This document shows, one piece after another, positions 14,567-22,653 of a stretch of 64,000 bases of DNA (the first letter of the stretch is position 1; each line of letters begins with the position of its first letter). Under the pieces are notes generated by a model. That model made no database searches and had not been told where the DNA came from. It saw only the letters and a program-made list of their open reading frames with translations. The DNA is from Streptomyces sp. NRRL S-337 (GTDB taxonomy: Bacteria > Actinomycetota > Actinomycetes > Streptomycetales > Streptomycetaceae). The stretch spans positions 124,001 through 188,000 of the forward strand of contig NZ_JOIX01000005.1 in assembly GCF_000720175.1 (NCBI RefSeq), given 5' to 3'. The position numbers and the translations under genes were made by a program.

Positions 14567-16711
14567 TCAAGCGGGCCGGTCCGGTCCGATCGTGGCCGGG
14601 GCCAGCAGCATGAGAGCCACGTCGTCCTGGCGGTCCGCCCCGGAGTAGCGGTTCTCCAGCAGGATGTCCGCGAGGGCGTCGGGCTGCCGGGGCGGTGCCG
14701 CGCTCAGCCGGCCGGCCAGCTCGGCGACCGCGCGGTCCAGGTCGACCCCCGGCTGCTCGATCAGGCCGTCGGTGTAGAGCGCCAGTACGGAGTCCGGCGG
14801 CAGGTCGATCTCGGTGGCCTCGTACCGGGCGTCGGGGTCGATGCCCAGCAGCAGCCCGTGCGGCACGTCCAGCACCCGGGTGTGCCGGTCGGGGTGGCGG
14901 AGCAGCGGCGGCGGGTGGCCGGCGCTGGCCAGACAGGCCCGGCCGGAGCGCAGGTTGATGTGGACGTACAGGCAGCTGGTGAACAGGTCCGGGTCCAGGT
15001 CGGTCAGCAGCCGGTTCGTCCGGGCCAGCACCTCGCCCGGGGAGGCGCCCGCCGTCGCATGGGCGTGCACGGCGGTGCGGGCCTGCCCCATCAGGGCGGC
15101 CGCCGCCGCGTTGTGGCCCTGTACGTCACCGATGACCGCGGCCACGCTGTCCTCGTCCAGGCGGATCAGGTCGTAGAAGTCGCCGCCGATGTCCATCCCG
15201 CGGGTCGACGGCAGATAGCGGGCGGCGACCGCGAGACCGGGCACCGACGGCAGACCGTGCGGCAGCAGCCCGGCCTGCAGGTCGTGGGCCAGCTGCTGTT
15301 TGGCGTCGTACAGCCGGGCCCGGTCCAGCGCCTGGGCGATCAGTCCGGCCAGTGAGGTGAGGACCTGGTGCTCGTCCGTGCTGAAGGTGCGGGGGCGGTC
15401 GTAGGAGAGGATGCAGCAGCCGACCGGGCGGCCGGAGACGATCAGCGGCAGCACGGCCCGGGCCGCCTTGCCGGTCAGCTGCGGCAGCCCCGGATAGTCG
15501 CGTTCCATCTGCTCGGGGGTGGTGTAGAAGCTGGGCTCCCCGGTGGACAGGGCGTGCACGGCCGGGCTCTTCGCGGCGCCCAGCGCGAGCCCCTCGAAGG
15601 CGGCGATGGCCTCGGCGGGATAACCACGGTGGCCGATGGTCCGCAGCCGGCCGGCTTCCGCCGCGTACATCAGCATGCCCTGGGCCCCGAAGGCCGGCAC
15701 GATCTGGTCGGCGACGAGGTCGACGACGTCCTGGACGCCCACCGCCTCGGTGAGCGCGGCCGCCAGGTGCAGCACGTGGTAGATCTGCCCGGCCCGGGGC
15801 GGCACCGTCTCTCCCGGTGCCGGCACCGGCAACGGGCCGTACTCCTTGCCGGCCGGGACCTCCGAGGGCGCGATCCACACGCTCAGGCCGCGGCCGTCCG
15901 GGAACAGCCGGAAGGTGAGCCACCGGTCCGGCGGGCGGAAGGCGACGAAGGACATCGGCTGACGGCTGATCACCGCGGCGCGGTACCGGTCCTCGAACAC
16001 CGGGTCGCGCAGCCAGGGCAGCGCCTCCCAGGGACGCGCCCCGAGCAGCCGGTCCGGCTCCGCGCCCAGCAGTTCCGCGGCGCCTGTCGTGACCAGGGTG
16101 AGGGAGCCGTCCAGGTCGAGCGCGCAGGCGCCGCCCGGCAGGCGTTCGGCGAAATCGACCGCGGCCAGCGCCTCCTCGGGGCCGACGGTCCGGGCCGGCG
16201 GCGGGGTCAGCACCCGCGGCTCGACCGGCCGCGGCGGGTGTCCGTCGGATCGCCGGGGGTGCCCCGCCAGCACCGCCGCGAGCTGCCGGCAGCCGTTCTC
16301 GACGCGCTCCCGCTCGTCCGCCGACAGGCGCGGCGGATGATCTGCCGGCCACAGCAGCAGCAGCGCGCCCCGGCTCCCGTCCGCGTCCCGGTCGCCGATC
16401 GGCGCCGCGGCCAGCGCGAAGTCGTACGGCACGGCCACCGCCGTACGGGGGAAGTCACGGACCAGCTGCTGGTGGCTGCCCGCCCACACCAGGTGCCGCC
16501 GGCGGACGGCGACCGCGACCGGGATGGGGGCGGCCAGCGCCACCCGGCTCCACGGCTCCAGGAACGGCGCGGGCACGCCGCTCATGACGGTCAGTTGCAG
16601 CACCGGCTCGTCGTCCGCCAGCACGTACACACCGCCGGCGGACGCCCCGGCGTCCAGCATCGTCCGGAGCAGTGCCCGGTCCAGCGGGTCGGTCCCGGTC
16701 CCGCCGCTCAT
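14567..16711 (-). CDS. PP2C (SpoIIE) phosphatase with GAF and PAS sensor domains
   Basis: 714 residues. A GAF-like region lies at about 10-150, a PAS-like segment at about 195-290 (LVTTGAAELLGAEPDRLLGA), a second GAF at about 325-470 and a C-terminal SpoIIE phosphatase from about 490. The metal-binding Asp are seen in GGDFYDLI, GDVQGHN, and DDVALMLL. Such proteins dephosphorylate anti-anti-sigma factors and so release stress sigma factors. The ATG at 16711 (MSGGTGTDP) has GAAGG 7 nt upstream; the frame is open further but reads as non-coding. It is divergent from the gas-vesicle operon across 265 bp. The signal sensed is unknown. Confidence 0.93.
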   Translation of the reverse strand: MSGGTGTDPLDRALLRTMLDAGASAGGVYVLADDEPVLQLTVMSGVPAPFLEPWSRVALAAPIPVAVAVRRRHLVWAGSHQQLVRDFPRTAVAVPYDFALAAAPIGDRDADGSRGALLLLWPADHPPRLSADERERVENGCRQLAAVLAGHPRRSDGHPPRPVEPRVLTPPPARTVGPEEALAAVDFAERLPGGACALDLDGSLTLVTTGAAELLGAEPDRLLGARPWEALPWLRDPVFEDRYRAAVISRQPMSFVAFRPPDRWLTFRLFPDGRGLSVWIAPSEVPAGKEYGPLPVPAPGETVPPRAGQIYHVLHLAAALTEAVGVQDVVDLVADQIVPAFGAQGMLMYAAEAGRLRTIGHRGYPAEAIAAFEGLALGAAKSPAVHALSTGEPSFYTTPEQMERDYPGLPQLTGKAARAVLPLIVSGRPVGCCILSYDRPRTFSTDEHQVLTSLAGLIAQALDRARLYDAKQQLAHDLQAGLLPHGLPSVPGLAVAARYLPSTRGMDIGGDFYDLIRLDEDSVAAVIGDVQGHNAAAAALMGQARTAVHAHATAGASPGEVLARTNRLLTDLDPDLFTSCLYVHINLRSGRACLASAGHPPPLLRHPDRHTRVLDVPHGLLLGIDPDARYEATEIDLPPDSVLALYTDGLIEQPGVDLDRAVAELAGRLSAAPPRQPDALADILLENRYSGADRQDDVALMLLAPATIGPDRPA

Positions 16712-16976
16712 CTCGCACCTTCGCACCGCTGTCGTCGTGACATCTGCGACCCGCTCCGGCCCGCCGTCGGTCCGGAACAGTGCTGACGTTACGCCGACGG
16801 CCGGACCACGGCATGCGAGCGGCCGCCTGCGTCCTGCCGCCGGCGGGGCGTGTGCGAGGGCCGTGCGGCTGTGGGCCGTCTGGCTCGCGATATAGGACAA
16901 ACCGCCGTATATCATGTAATGGCGCCTCTTGAACCTGGCGCGGGCAGCATGTCACCTCCGAATCCTGAGAGGAAAC
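16712..16976. promoter_or_regulatory. Divergent control region between the SpoIIE phosphatase and gvpO
   Basis: The AT-richest part, around 16885-16925, contains GATATA (16889-16894) and TATATC (16908-16913) as inverted arms 13 bp apart, then ATCATGTAATGG. This is the likely promoter and operator zone of the gvp operon. I could not assign a sigma-factor consensus. Confidence 0.35.
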
Positions 16977-17387
16977 ATGGCCGCAGACGAAGAGGACGAC
17001 GAAGCACCGGACCGGCGCCCGAGTCGCGGAAAGGCGGCCGGGAAAGGCAGCGATGCCCCTTCCGGCAGCAGCGATGCAGCTTCCGGCAGCCGGGAAACGG
17101 AGGAGAGTGGAACGGAGCGCGCCGCCCGCCGCGTTTCCGCGCCGCGGGCGATGCGCTACGCGGCCGAGCAGCTCCAGGAGCTCCTGGGCCGGGCCCCCGA
17201 GTCCGTCTCCGCGGTCCAACCGACGGAGGACGGCTGGATGGCCGACGTGGAAGTCCTGGAACTCGAACGCGTCCCCACAACGAGCAGCGTGATGGCGAGC
17301 TACCGAGTGACGCTCGACGAAGAGGGCGAGCTGATGTCCTACGAGCGCACCCGCCGCTACACCAAAGGTCAGATCGGCCAGAGCTAG
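16977..17387 (+). CDS. gvpO: Gas vesicle protein GvpO
   Basis: 136 residues. A charged, Ser/Gly-rich disordered N-terminus (1-55) is followed by the conserved GvpO domain: APRAMRYAAEQLQELLGRAP, DGWMADVEVLELERVPTT, MASYRVTLDEEGELMSYERT and RRYTKGQ. GvpO is an accessory protein needed for gas-vesicle formation and is typically first in actinobacterial gvp clusters. The ATG at 16977 has GAGAGGA close upstream; an earlier ATG-like start at 16929 is less likely. Confidence 0.93.
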   Translation: MAADEEDDEAPDRRPSRGKAAGKGSDAPSGSSDAASGSRETEESGTERAARRVSAPRAMRYAAEQLQELLGRAPESVSAVQPTEDGWMADVEVLELERVPTTSSVMASYRVTLDEEGELMSYERTRRYTKGQIGQS

Positions 17388-17477
17388 GCCGGGCGACGCC
17401 GACATCACAGTTCGCCAAGTGAACGACACGGCCACTTTTTGGTGACATCCGGAGTGCGCCGGTGAAAGGGAGGCACC

Positions 17478-17912
17478 GTGAGTGTAGTGCCGCAAGGAGG
17501 AGGAGCCGTTGCGACGGGTGGCGGACAGGCCACCGGCAACCTCTACGACGTCGTGGAACTGCTCCTGGACCGTGGTCTGGTCATCGACGTCTTCGCACGG
17601 GTCTCGCTGGTGGGTCTGGAGATCCTCAAGGTCGACGCCCGCATCGTCGTGGCCAGCGTGGACACCTACCTGCGCTTCGCCGAAGCCTGCAACCGCCTCG
17701 ACCTGGAGTCCGGCCGCAAGGCCCCCTCCAAGCTGACCGACGTCGTCGGCGAGGTCACCGAGGGCGGCGCGCGCGGCAAGACCAAGGGGGCCCTGAGCGG
17801 GGTCGCGGAGTCCGTGGCCGACGCCCTCAAGGCCGGCGTCCAGGAGTCCGAGGAACGGCACAAGGAGCCCGCGGCCAAGCGCGAGCGACCGGTGAGGCAC
17901 CGAAAGGACTGA
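17478..17912 (+). CDS. gvpA: Gas vesicle structural protein GvpA (extended actinobacterial form)
   Basis: 144 residues. The GvpA core lies at about 20-85 (NLYDVVELLLDRGLVIDVFA, then RVSLVGLEILKVDARIVVAS and VDTYLRFAEACNRLDL), the amphipathic protein that polymerises into the vesicle wall. It has an extra charged C-terminal region of about 60 residues (KTKGALSGVAESVADALKAG) not found in the 70-residue cyanobacterial protein. GTG start with GGGAGG 5 nt upstream. It ends 3 nt before gvpF. Confidence 0.95.
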   Translation: MSVVPQGGGAVATGGGQATGNLYDVVELLLDRGLVIDVFARVSLVGLEILKVDARIVVASVDTYLRFAEACNRLDLESGRKAPSKLTDVVGEVTEGGARGKTKGALSGVAESVADALKAGVQESEERHKEPAAKRERPVRHRKD

Positions 17913-17915
17913 GCC

Positions 17916-18629
17916 ATGCCCGTCTACGTCTACGCGATCGTCTCCCGCAGCCATCCGCAGAAGCTGGACGGTTTGAACGGAGTGGGCGACCCGCCGTCAG
18001 AATTGCGCACGGTGGTCGGCGAGGAGCTGACCGCGGTGGTCAGTGATGCCCCCGAAGAGCTACGGCCCAAGCGCCGCGACCTCGCCGCCCATCAGGCCGT
18101 TCAGGAGCGGCTGATGGCCGACGGCACGGCCCTGCCGCTGCAGTTCGGCTTCACGGCCGACGACGAGGACGCGGTGCGGACCGTGCTGGAGGAACGCGCG
18201 GAGGAGTTCGCCGAGCGGCTGCAGGCGCTGGAGGGCTGTGTCGAGTACCACCTCAAGGCCGCCCAGAACGAGGAGGCGATGCTGCGCCAGATCCTCACCG
18301 AGTCGGACCAGGCGCGCCGGATGAACGAGGAGGTCAGAAGCGGCCGGGCCGGCCCGGACCTGCCGCTCGCGCTCGGTGAACTGGTCTCGAAGGAGGTCGA
18401 GGCACGCAAGGAACGGCTGGCCGCCGCGGTCTCCGAGGCGCTGAGCGGGTTCGCCCGAGAGGAAAGCACCTACAAGGCGGCCGGGGACGACTTCCTGAGC
18501 GTGTCCTTCCTCGTCGACCGGGACCAGGAGGAACGCCTGCGCACCGCGGTGCAGAAGATCGCCGACGAACTGGGCGAGGACTTCGACCTGCGGCTGCGCG
18601 GTCCGCTCCCCGTCTACAGTTTCGTCTGA
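17916..18629 (+). CDS. gvpF: Gas vesicle protein GvpF (GvpL/F family)
   Basis: 237 residues of the GvpL/F family: VYVYAIVSRSHP at the start, LPLQFGFTADDEDAVRTVLE in the middle, and a C-terminal LRLRGPLPVYSFV. Members bind GvpA and are minor components needed for nucleation. AAGGA lies just before the ATG and translation follows closely on gvpA. A second L/F gene is at 19703. Confidence 0.95.
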   Translation: MPVYVYAIVSRSHPQKLDGLNGVGDPPSELRTVVGEELTAVVSDAPEELRPKRRDLAAHQAVQERLMADGTALPLQFGFTADDEDAVRTVLEERAEEFAERLQALEGCVEYHLKAAQNEEAMLRQILTESDQARRMNEEVRSGRAGPDLPLALGELVSKEVEARKERLAAAVSEALSGFAREESTYKAAGDDFLSVSFLVDRDQEERLRTAVQKIADELGEDFDLRLRGPLPVYSFV

Positions 18630-18698
18630 TCCGCCAGGCCCGGCCGGTCGTCCGGCTCTTCCGGGCGTCCGGTCCGTGGCCTTGTCCAGGGAGTTCCC

Positions 18699-18950
18699 AT
18701 GGGTCTGCTGGGACAGATCGCCACCCTTCCGATCGCTCCGGTGCGCGGCATCGTCTGGGTCATGGAGAAGGTGGTCGAGGCCGCCGAGAACGAGTACTAC
18801 GACCCCGCCCCCGTGGAAAAGCAACTCGCCGCCCTGGAACGGCAGTTGCTGGCCGGGGAGATCGACGAGGAGACGTTCGACCAGCGGGAGGACGAACTGC
18901 TGGACCGGCTGGAGGAGATCCGGGCCCATATCCGGGGCGCCGGCGGCTGA
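18699..18950 (+). CDS. gvpG: Gas vesicle protein GvpG
   Basis: 83 residues. The conserved start MGLLGQIATLPIAPVRGIVW, WVMEKVVEAAE, and the acidic coiled C-terminal half (EIDEETFDQREDELLDRLEE) identify GvpG, a small assembly accessory protein. The ATG at 18699 follows GGGAG by 5 nt. Confidence 0.95.
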   Translation: MGLLGQIATLPIAPVRGIVWVMEKVVEAAENEYYDPAPVEKQLAALERQLLAGEIDEETFDQREDELLDRLEEIRAHIRGAGG

Positions 18951-18998
18951 GCCGGGGCGCCCGGCCGCCGGAACGGCAGGGAATCGAGGTGCAGGTCC

Positions 18999-19706
18999 GT
19001 GAGTGAACCCGTCGCCAGGAGGCTGGGTGACCATCCGTCCAGGGCCGCCCCGTCCGGCGGCCAGGGCACCTCGGCCAACCTCGCCGACATCCTGGAACGC
19101 GTCCTGGAAAAGGGCCTCGTCATCGCCGGCGACATCCAGATCAACCTGCTCGACATCGAGCTGCTCACCATCAAGCTGCGGCTGCTGATCGCGTCGGTGG
19201 ACAAGGCGAAGGAGATGGGCATCGACTGGTGGGAGCACGACCCCGCACTGTCCTCCCGGGCCTCCGACGGCTACCGCTCGCTCGCCGAGGAGAACCGGCG
19301 GCTGCGGGCCGAACTCGCCGCGGCGCGCGACCGGCCCGCGGGCGACGAACTGCCGCCGGGCGACACGGCGGAGCGGCCCGACGACGCCGGGGCGGGCGAG
19401 GAAGCCGAGAACGTCCGGGCGAACGAGCGGGCCGCGGTGACCAAGCAGGCCGGGCAGGCCCAGGCCAAGCGGGCCAGGCAGGCCAAGCGCGCCGAGCGGG
19501 CCACGGCGGCCGAGCGGGCCACGGAGGCCGAGCCGGCCGAGCCGGCCCAGCCCGCGGACCGTCCGGCCGCCCGCGGACGGCGCAGTGTGAGCGGCAACCC
19601 CGGCACCTCGGGCACGTCGGGCACCTCCGGCCGGGCCCGCACCTCCGGCACCGCCCGCAAGCGGGCCGAGCCGCGCCCCCGGGGCAAGAAGCGGGACGAG
19701 CCATGA
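18999..19706 (+). CDS. gvpJ: GvpJ-type gas vesicle protein with long disordered tail
   Basis: 235 residues. A GvpA-family domain lies at about 24-75 (TSANLADILERVLEKGLVIA, then GDIQINLLDIELLTIKLRLL), followed by WWEHDPALSS and a predicted coiled coil. Residues from about 110 to the end are low complexity: Ala/Glu/Arg repeats (ERATAAERATEAE), then TSGTSGTSG and a Lys/Arg end. GvpJ proteins are minor wall components that shape vesicle tips. GTG start. Its stop overlaps the next ATG (ATGA). Confidence 0.9.
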   Translation: MSEPVARRLGDHPSRAAPSGGQGTSANLADILERVLEKGLVIAGDIQINLLDIELLTIKLRLLIASVDKAKEMGIDWWEHDPALSSRASDGYRSLAEENRRLRAELAAARDRPAGDELPPGDTAERPDDAGAGEEAENVRANERAAVTKQAGQAQAKRARQAKRAERATAAERATEAEPAEPAQPADRPAARGRRSVSGNPGTSGTSGTSGRARTSGTARKRAEPRPRGKKRDEP

Positions 19707-20509
19707 CCGAGCTCATCACCTATGCCTACGCAGTCGCCCGGGACGCCGACGGATCGCTGGAAGCGGAGCTGTCCGGGCTCCCGGGGGTGGCCGACGCACC
19801 GGTGCGCCTGGTGCGTACTGGCGACGACGGCGATGTGGTCGTCGCCGTCAGCGCGGTGCCCGCGGCGGACTTCGACGAGCGCGCACTCCGTTCCCACCTC
19901 GAAGACCTGGACTGGCTGGAGGTGGTCGCCCGCGCCCACCACCGGGTGATCGAGGCGCTGGCCGCCCGGAGCACCGTACTGCCGCTGCGGCTGGCCACCG
20001 TCTACGTCGACGACGAAAGCGTCCGGCTGATGCTGGCGGACCGCCGGCGGGCGTTCGCCGAACGGCTCGCCGAGCTGGCCGCACAGACCGAGTGGGGGGT
20101 CAAGATCTACGTCGAGGCCGCCGAGGCCCCCGAGGAGCCGTCCGCCGACCAGGACATGAGCCCCGGGCGGGCCTACCTCAGCCGGCGCAGGGCGCAGCGG
20201 CACGCCCGCCAGGACGCCTACCGGCACGCCGAAGAGGCGGCCCGGCGGGTCGAGGAGACCGCCCGCACCTACGCCGTCGACCAGGTCAGGCACCGGGCAC
20301 AACAGGGCGAACTGGCCCAGGGCCCGGGCGAGAACGTCGTCAATGACGCCTACCTCGTGCCGCAGCAGGACGCCGAGGACTTCCGCGCCGACGTCCTCCG
20401 GGCCGGGGACGGCTTCCCCGGCGTCCGCGTGGAGGTCACCGGGCCCTGGGCGCCCTACTCCTTCGCCGTCCCCGCCGAGGCCGAACCCGTGCGGAGAGCC
20501 GCGCCGTGA
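19703..20509 (+). CDS. gvpL: Gas vesicle protein GvpL (second GvpL/F family member)
   Basis: 268 residues. The family's N-terminal domain reads ELITYAYAVARDADGSLEAE, then ARSTVLPLRLATVYVDDESV; the C-terminal domain ends in VTGPWAPYSFAV. A long Arg/Ala/Glu helix (about 160-200, SRRRAQRHARQDAYRHAEEA) separates the two. The ATG overlaps the gvpJ stop by 4 bases and its own stop overlaps gvpS, so translation is coupled throughout. Accessory role in nucleation, by family. Confidence 0.92.
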   Translation: MTELITYAYAVARDADGSLEAELSGLPGVADAPVRLVRTGDDGDVVVAVSAVPAADFDERALRSHLEDLDWLEVVARAHHRVIEALAARSTVLPLRLATVYVDDESVRLMLADRRRAFAERLAELAAQTEWGVKIYVEAAEAPEEPSADQDMSPGRAYLSRRRAQRHARQDAYRHAEEAARRVEETARTYAVDQVRHRAQQGELAQGPGENVVNDAYLVPQQDAEDFRADVLRAGDGFPGVRVEVTGPWAPYSFAVPAEAEPVRRAAP

Positions 20510-20790
20510 GGCCCGTGGGCGGGCCGCCGGCCAGGTCGGACGAGCCGCTGCCGAACCAGCAGGTCGCGCTGATCGACCTGCTGGACCGGCTGCTCAGCGG
20601 CGGTGTGGTGCTCACCGGCGACGTGGTGCTCTCCATCGCCGACATCGACCTCGTCCGCATCACGCTGCGCGCGCTGGTCGTCTCCATCAGTGCCGCGAAC
20701 CCCTCCCCCTGGCCGTCGCGCGAGGAACTGGCGCAGCGGGGCGAATTGCCGTACCTGGAGCAGCCGACGCTCCCGGAGGGCGGACCATGA
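20506..20790 (+). CDS. gvpS: GvpS-type small GvpA-family protein
   Basis: 94 residues with a GvpA-like core (NQQVALIDLLDRLLSGGVVL, then TGDVVLSIADIDLVRITLRA). Short GvpA paralogs in this position, before gvpK, are called GvpS in actinobacteria. The GTG start overlaps the gvpL stop (GTGA) and its stop overlaps the gvpK ATG. Confidence 0.88.
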   Translation: MRPVGGPPARSDEPLPNQQVALIDLLDRLLSGGVVLTGDVVLSIADIDLVRITLRALVVSISAANPSPWPSREELAQRGELPYLEQPTLPEGGP

Positions 20791-21203
20791 CACAGGACGC
20801 CCGGTGGCCGGCCGGCGCCCGCTTCGACGAGGTCGCGGACGCTGCGGCGCGCGCCTTCCGCCTGCTGCCCGCGGCACCGGAGGACGACGTCCTGCGCACG
20901 CCGGGCGGTCCGTCGCACCGGCCCGCCCACCGGATCGCGACCGATCCCGACACGGTGGAACGCGACCTGATGAAGCTCGTCCTCACCCTCGTCGAGCTGC
21001 TGCGGCAACTCATGGAGCGCCAGGCCCTGCACCGGGTCGACGCCGGGGACCTGACCGAGGAGCAGGAGGAACGGCTGGGCGAGACGCTGATGATTCTGCA
21101 CAGCCGGATGGTGGACCTCTGCGCCCGGTACGACCTGTCACTGGAAGACCTCAATCTGGACCTCGGACCCCTCGGGACCTTGCTGCCACCGGCACCGTCC
21201 TGA
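20787..21203 (+). CDS. gvpK: Gas vesicle protein GvpK
   Basis: 138 residues. The GvpK domain is recognised from DPDTVERDLMKLVLTLVELL, then RQLMERQALHRVDAGDLTEE, ending with SLEDLNLDLGPLGTLLPP. It is an accessory factor that usually closes the actinobacterial operon. The ATG overlaps the gvpS stop. After its TGA the same frame stays open for 47 codons, through a His/Gln tract, into the CsbD-like gene. Confidence 0.95.
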   Translation: MTQDARWPAGARFDEVADAAARAFRLLPAAPEDDVLRTPGGPSHRPAHRIATDPDTVERDLMKLVLTLVELLRQLMERQALHRVDAGDLTEEQEERLGETLMILHSRMVDLCARYDLSLEDLNLDLGPLGTLLPPAPS

Positions 21204-21344
21204 CCGGCGCCGTCCCGCGACAGGGGCCCGGACCGACCACCTCCCGAGAAGCACGACCAGAAGCACGACCAGGAGCACCACAAACAACACCACCAACAAC
21301 ACAACCAACAACACAACCAACAAGGAGCACGACAGGAGCGCGAC
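21204..21344. repeat. A/C-rich His-Gln repeat tract in frame between gvpK and csbD
   Basis: From the gvpK stop to the csbD ATG there are 47 codons with no stop. Codons 15-40 read E-K-H-D-Q-K-H-D-Q-E-H-H-K-Q-H-H-Q-Q-H-N, then Q-Q-H-N-Q-Q, from repeats of CAACAACACAAC with almost no G or T. The CAA and AAA codons are rare in this GC-rich setting. The tract may be an unstructured leader that exposes the csbD ribosome site (CAGGAG), or a relic of a fused protein. Confidence 0.6.
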
Positions 21345-21539
21345 ATGGACATCAGGAAGAAGACCCGGGAGCTCAGCGGCACCGCCGCGGGCAAGGCCAG
21401 GGAAGCGATCGGCAAGACCAAGGAAACGACCGGCAGGGCCCGCGGTGACGCGGGGCTCGAACACCGGGGCAGGGCCGAGAAGGCCATGGGCAAGGTCAAG
21501 CAGGCCGTGGAGAAGGGCCGGCACACACTGAAGCACTGA
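21345..21539 (+). CDS. CsbD-like stress protein
   Basis: 64 residues, very rich in Lys, Arg, Gly and Ala (GKAREAIGKTKETTGRARGD, then GRAEKAMGKVKQAVEKGRH). The AxGKxKE-TG pattern is that of CsbD-family general stress proteins, small and largely unstructured. AGGAG lies 7 nt before the ATG. It follows gvpK and likely rides on the gvp transcript. Function is unknown even in Bacillus, where CsbD is under SigB control; that fits the stress theme here. Confidence 0.75.
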   Translation: MDIRKKTRELSGTAAGKAREAIGKTKETTGRARGDAGLEHRGRAEKAMGKVKQAVEKGRHTLKH

Positions 21540-21579
21540 GCCTGCTGCCCGGCCGGAACGGTCGACGAAACGGTCGACG

Positions 21580-21630
21580 AAAAAACCGGTCCCCGCCGCC
21601 CGTGTCTCCGTGCGGGCGGCGGGGACCGGT
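21580..21630. terminator. 18-bp bidirectional terminator between csbD and the Rieske gene
   Basis: ACCGGTCCCCGCCGCCCG (21585-21602) pairs perfectly with 21613-21630. On the minus strand the stem is followed by a six-U run (21585-21580), giving a classic intrinsic terminator for the Rieske operon. The hairpin also closes the gvp transcript. Confidence 0.88.
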
Positions 21631-21661
21631 GGCGTATGTGCGCGACTCCGGCCGGTCCGGT

Positions 21662-22648
21662 TCAGCCGTCGGCGTCTGGCAGTCGTACCCGCACGGTGCC
21701 GTCGGATTCCACGCTCACCTGGAACGCGGGCTGCGGCGCGGTGGCCGGCCCCCGTACGTTGGCGCCGTCCGCCAGCCGGAAGACGCTGCCGTGCCAGGGG
21801 CACTCCACACAGCCGTCCGCGACCTTCCCGTCCGACAGCGGCCCCGCCAGGTGGCTGCACCGGTCGGCGAGGACGTGGATGTGGCCGCCCGGCTGCCGTA
21901 CCACCACGAGGGGCACCTCACCCAGCTCCCGGCGCACCGCCTCCCCGACCGGGAAGTCCTCCACCCGGCCCACGGTGTGCCAGCCCGCCACCACGAGGTG
22001 CGGCACCGGCTGGGCCTTGTTGCCGCCCGCGGCCTGCCGGTAGGCGAGGTGCCCGCCCAGCAGCCCGCCGGTACCGGCCGCGCACAGCCCCGCGAGTCCG
22101 AGCGCCTTGCCCAGCGCGGTACGGCCGCGGCCGCGCTGCACCCAGGAGTTCGCGTACAGGCCGATGGCCGCGGCGATCGACGCGGCGTGCACCAGCCCGG
22201 TGCGCATCTGGTCCTGGTGCTGCTCGGCCCAGTCCACCCAGCCGGCCAGCGCGGCCGGTACCGCGGACAGCACGCCCACACCCACCAGCACCCGGGCCCC
22301 GCGCTGGGCGCCGGGCACCAGGTCGAGCACCGCGGCGGACAGCCACGAGCCCAGCGGGAGCTGTACCAGGGCCGGGTGCAGCGGATGACCGATCGGCAGC
22401 CCGTGCAGCACATCGCGCCAGCGCCCCAGCGGCAGCCCACGGACCACCCGCTGGAGCGGGCCGATCACCGGGTCCAGCTTCTCCAGGCGGCCCAGCTCGT
22501 CGAGGGAGCGCAGGAACGTGGCCTCGGTGCGGGCCGCGGCGCCTTGCAGCGTGCCGGTGTCGCCGCCGGAACCGGTGACCGTCTGCAGGACGCCACCCGC
22601 ACCCGGGGAGAGGACGGCGAATTTCGTGTACCGCGCGGAGAGCCGCAT
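21662..22648 (-). CDS. Rieske [2Fe-2S] protein with DUF2231 membrane domain
   Basis: 328 residues. The N-terminal half is a DUF2231-like membrane region (GLPIGHPLHPALVQLPLGSW, with four likely spans between about 75 and 200). The C-terminal half is a Rieske domain with both ligand pairs: C-S-H in ADRCSHLAGPLSDG and C-x-x-H in CVECPWHGSVFRLADG. This suggests a membrane-anchored electron-transfer protein. The ATG at 22648 is preferred because GAGGAG lies 9 nt upstream; the GTG at 22657 is too close to it. It is last in a three-gene minus-strand operon that converges on the gvp genes. Confidence 0.9.
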   Translation of the reverse strand: MRLSARYTKFAVLSPGAGGVLQTVTGSGGDTGTLQGAAARTEATFLRSLDELGRLEKLDPVIGPLQRVVRGLPLGRWRDVLHGLPIGHPLHPALVQLPLGSWLSAAVLDLVPGAQRGARVLVGVGVLSAVPAALAGWVDWAEQHQDQMRTGLVHAASIAAAIGLYANSWVQRGRGRTALGKALGLAGLCAAGTGGLLGGHLAYRQAAGGNKAQPVPHLVVAGWHTVGRVEDFPVGEAVRRELGEVPLVVVRQPGGHIHVLADRCSHLAGPLSDGKVADGCVECPWHGSVFRLADGANVRGPATAPQPAFQVSVESDGTVRVRLPDADG

Positions 22649-22653
22649 CAGCC

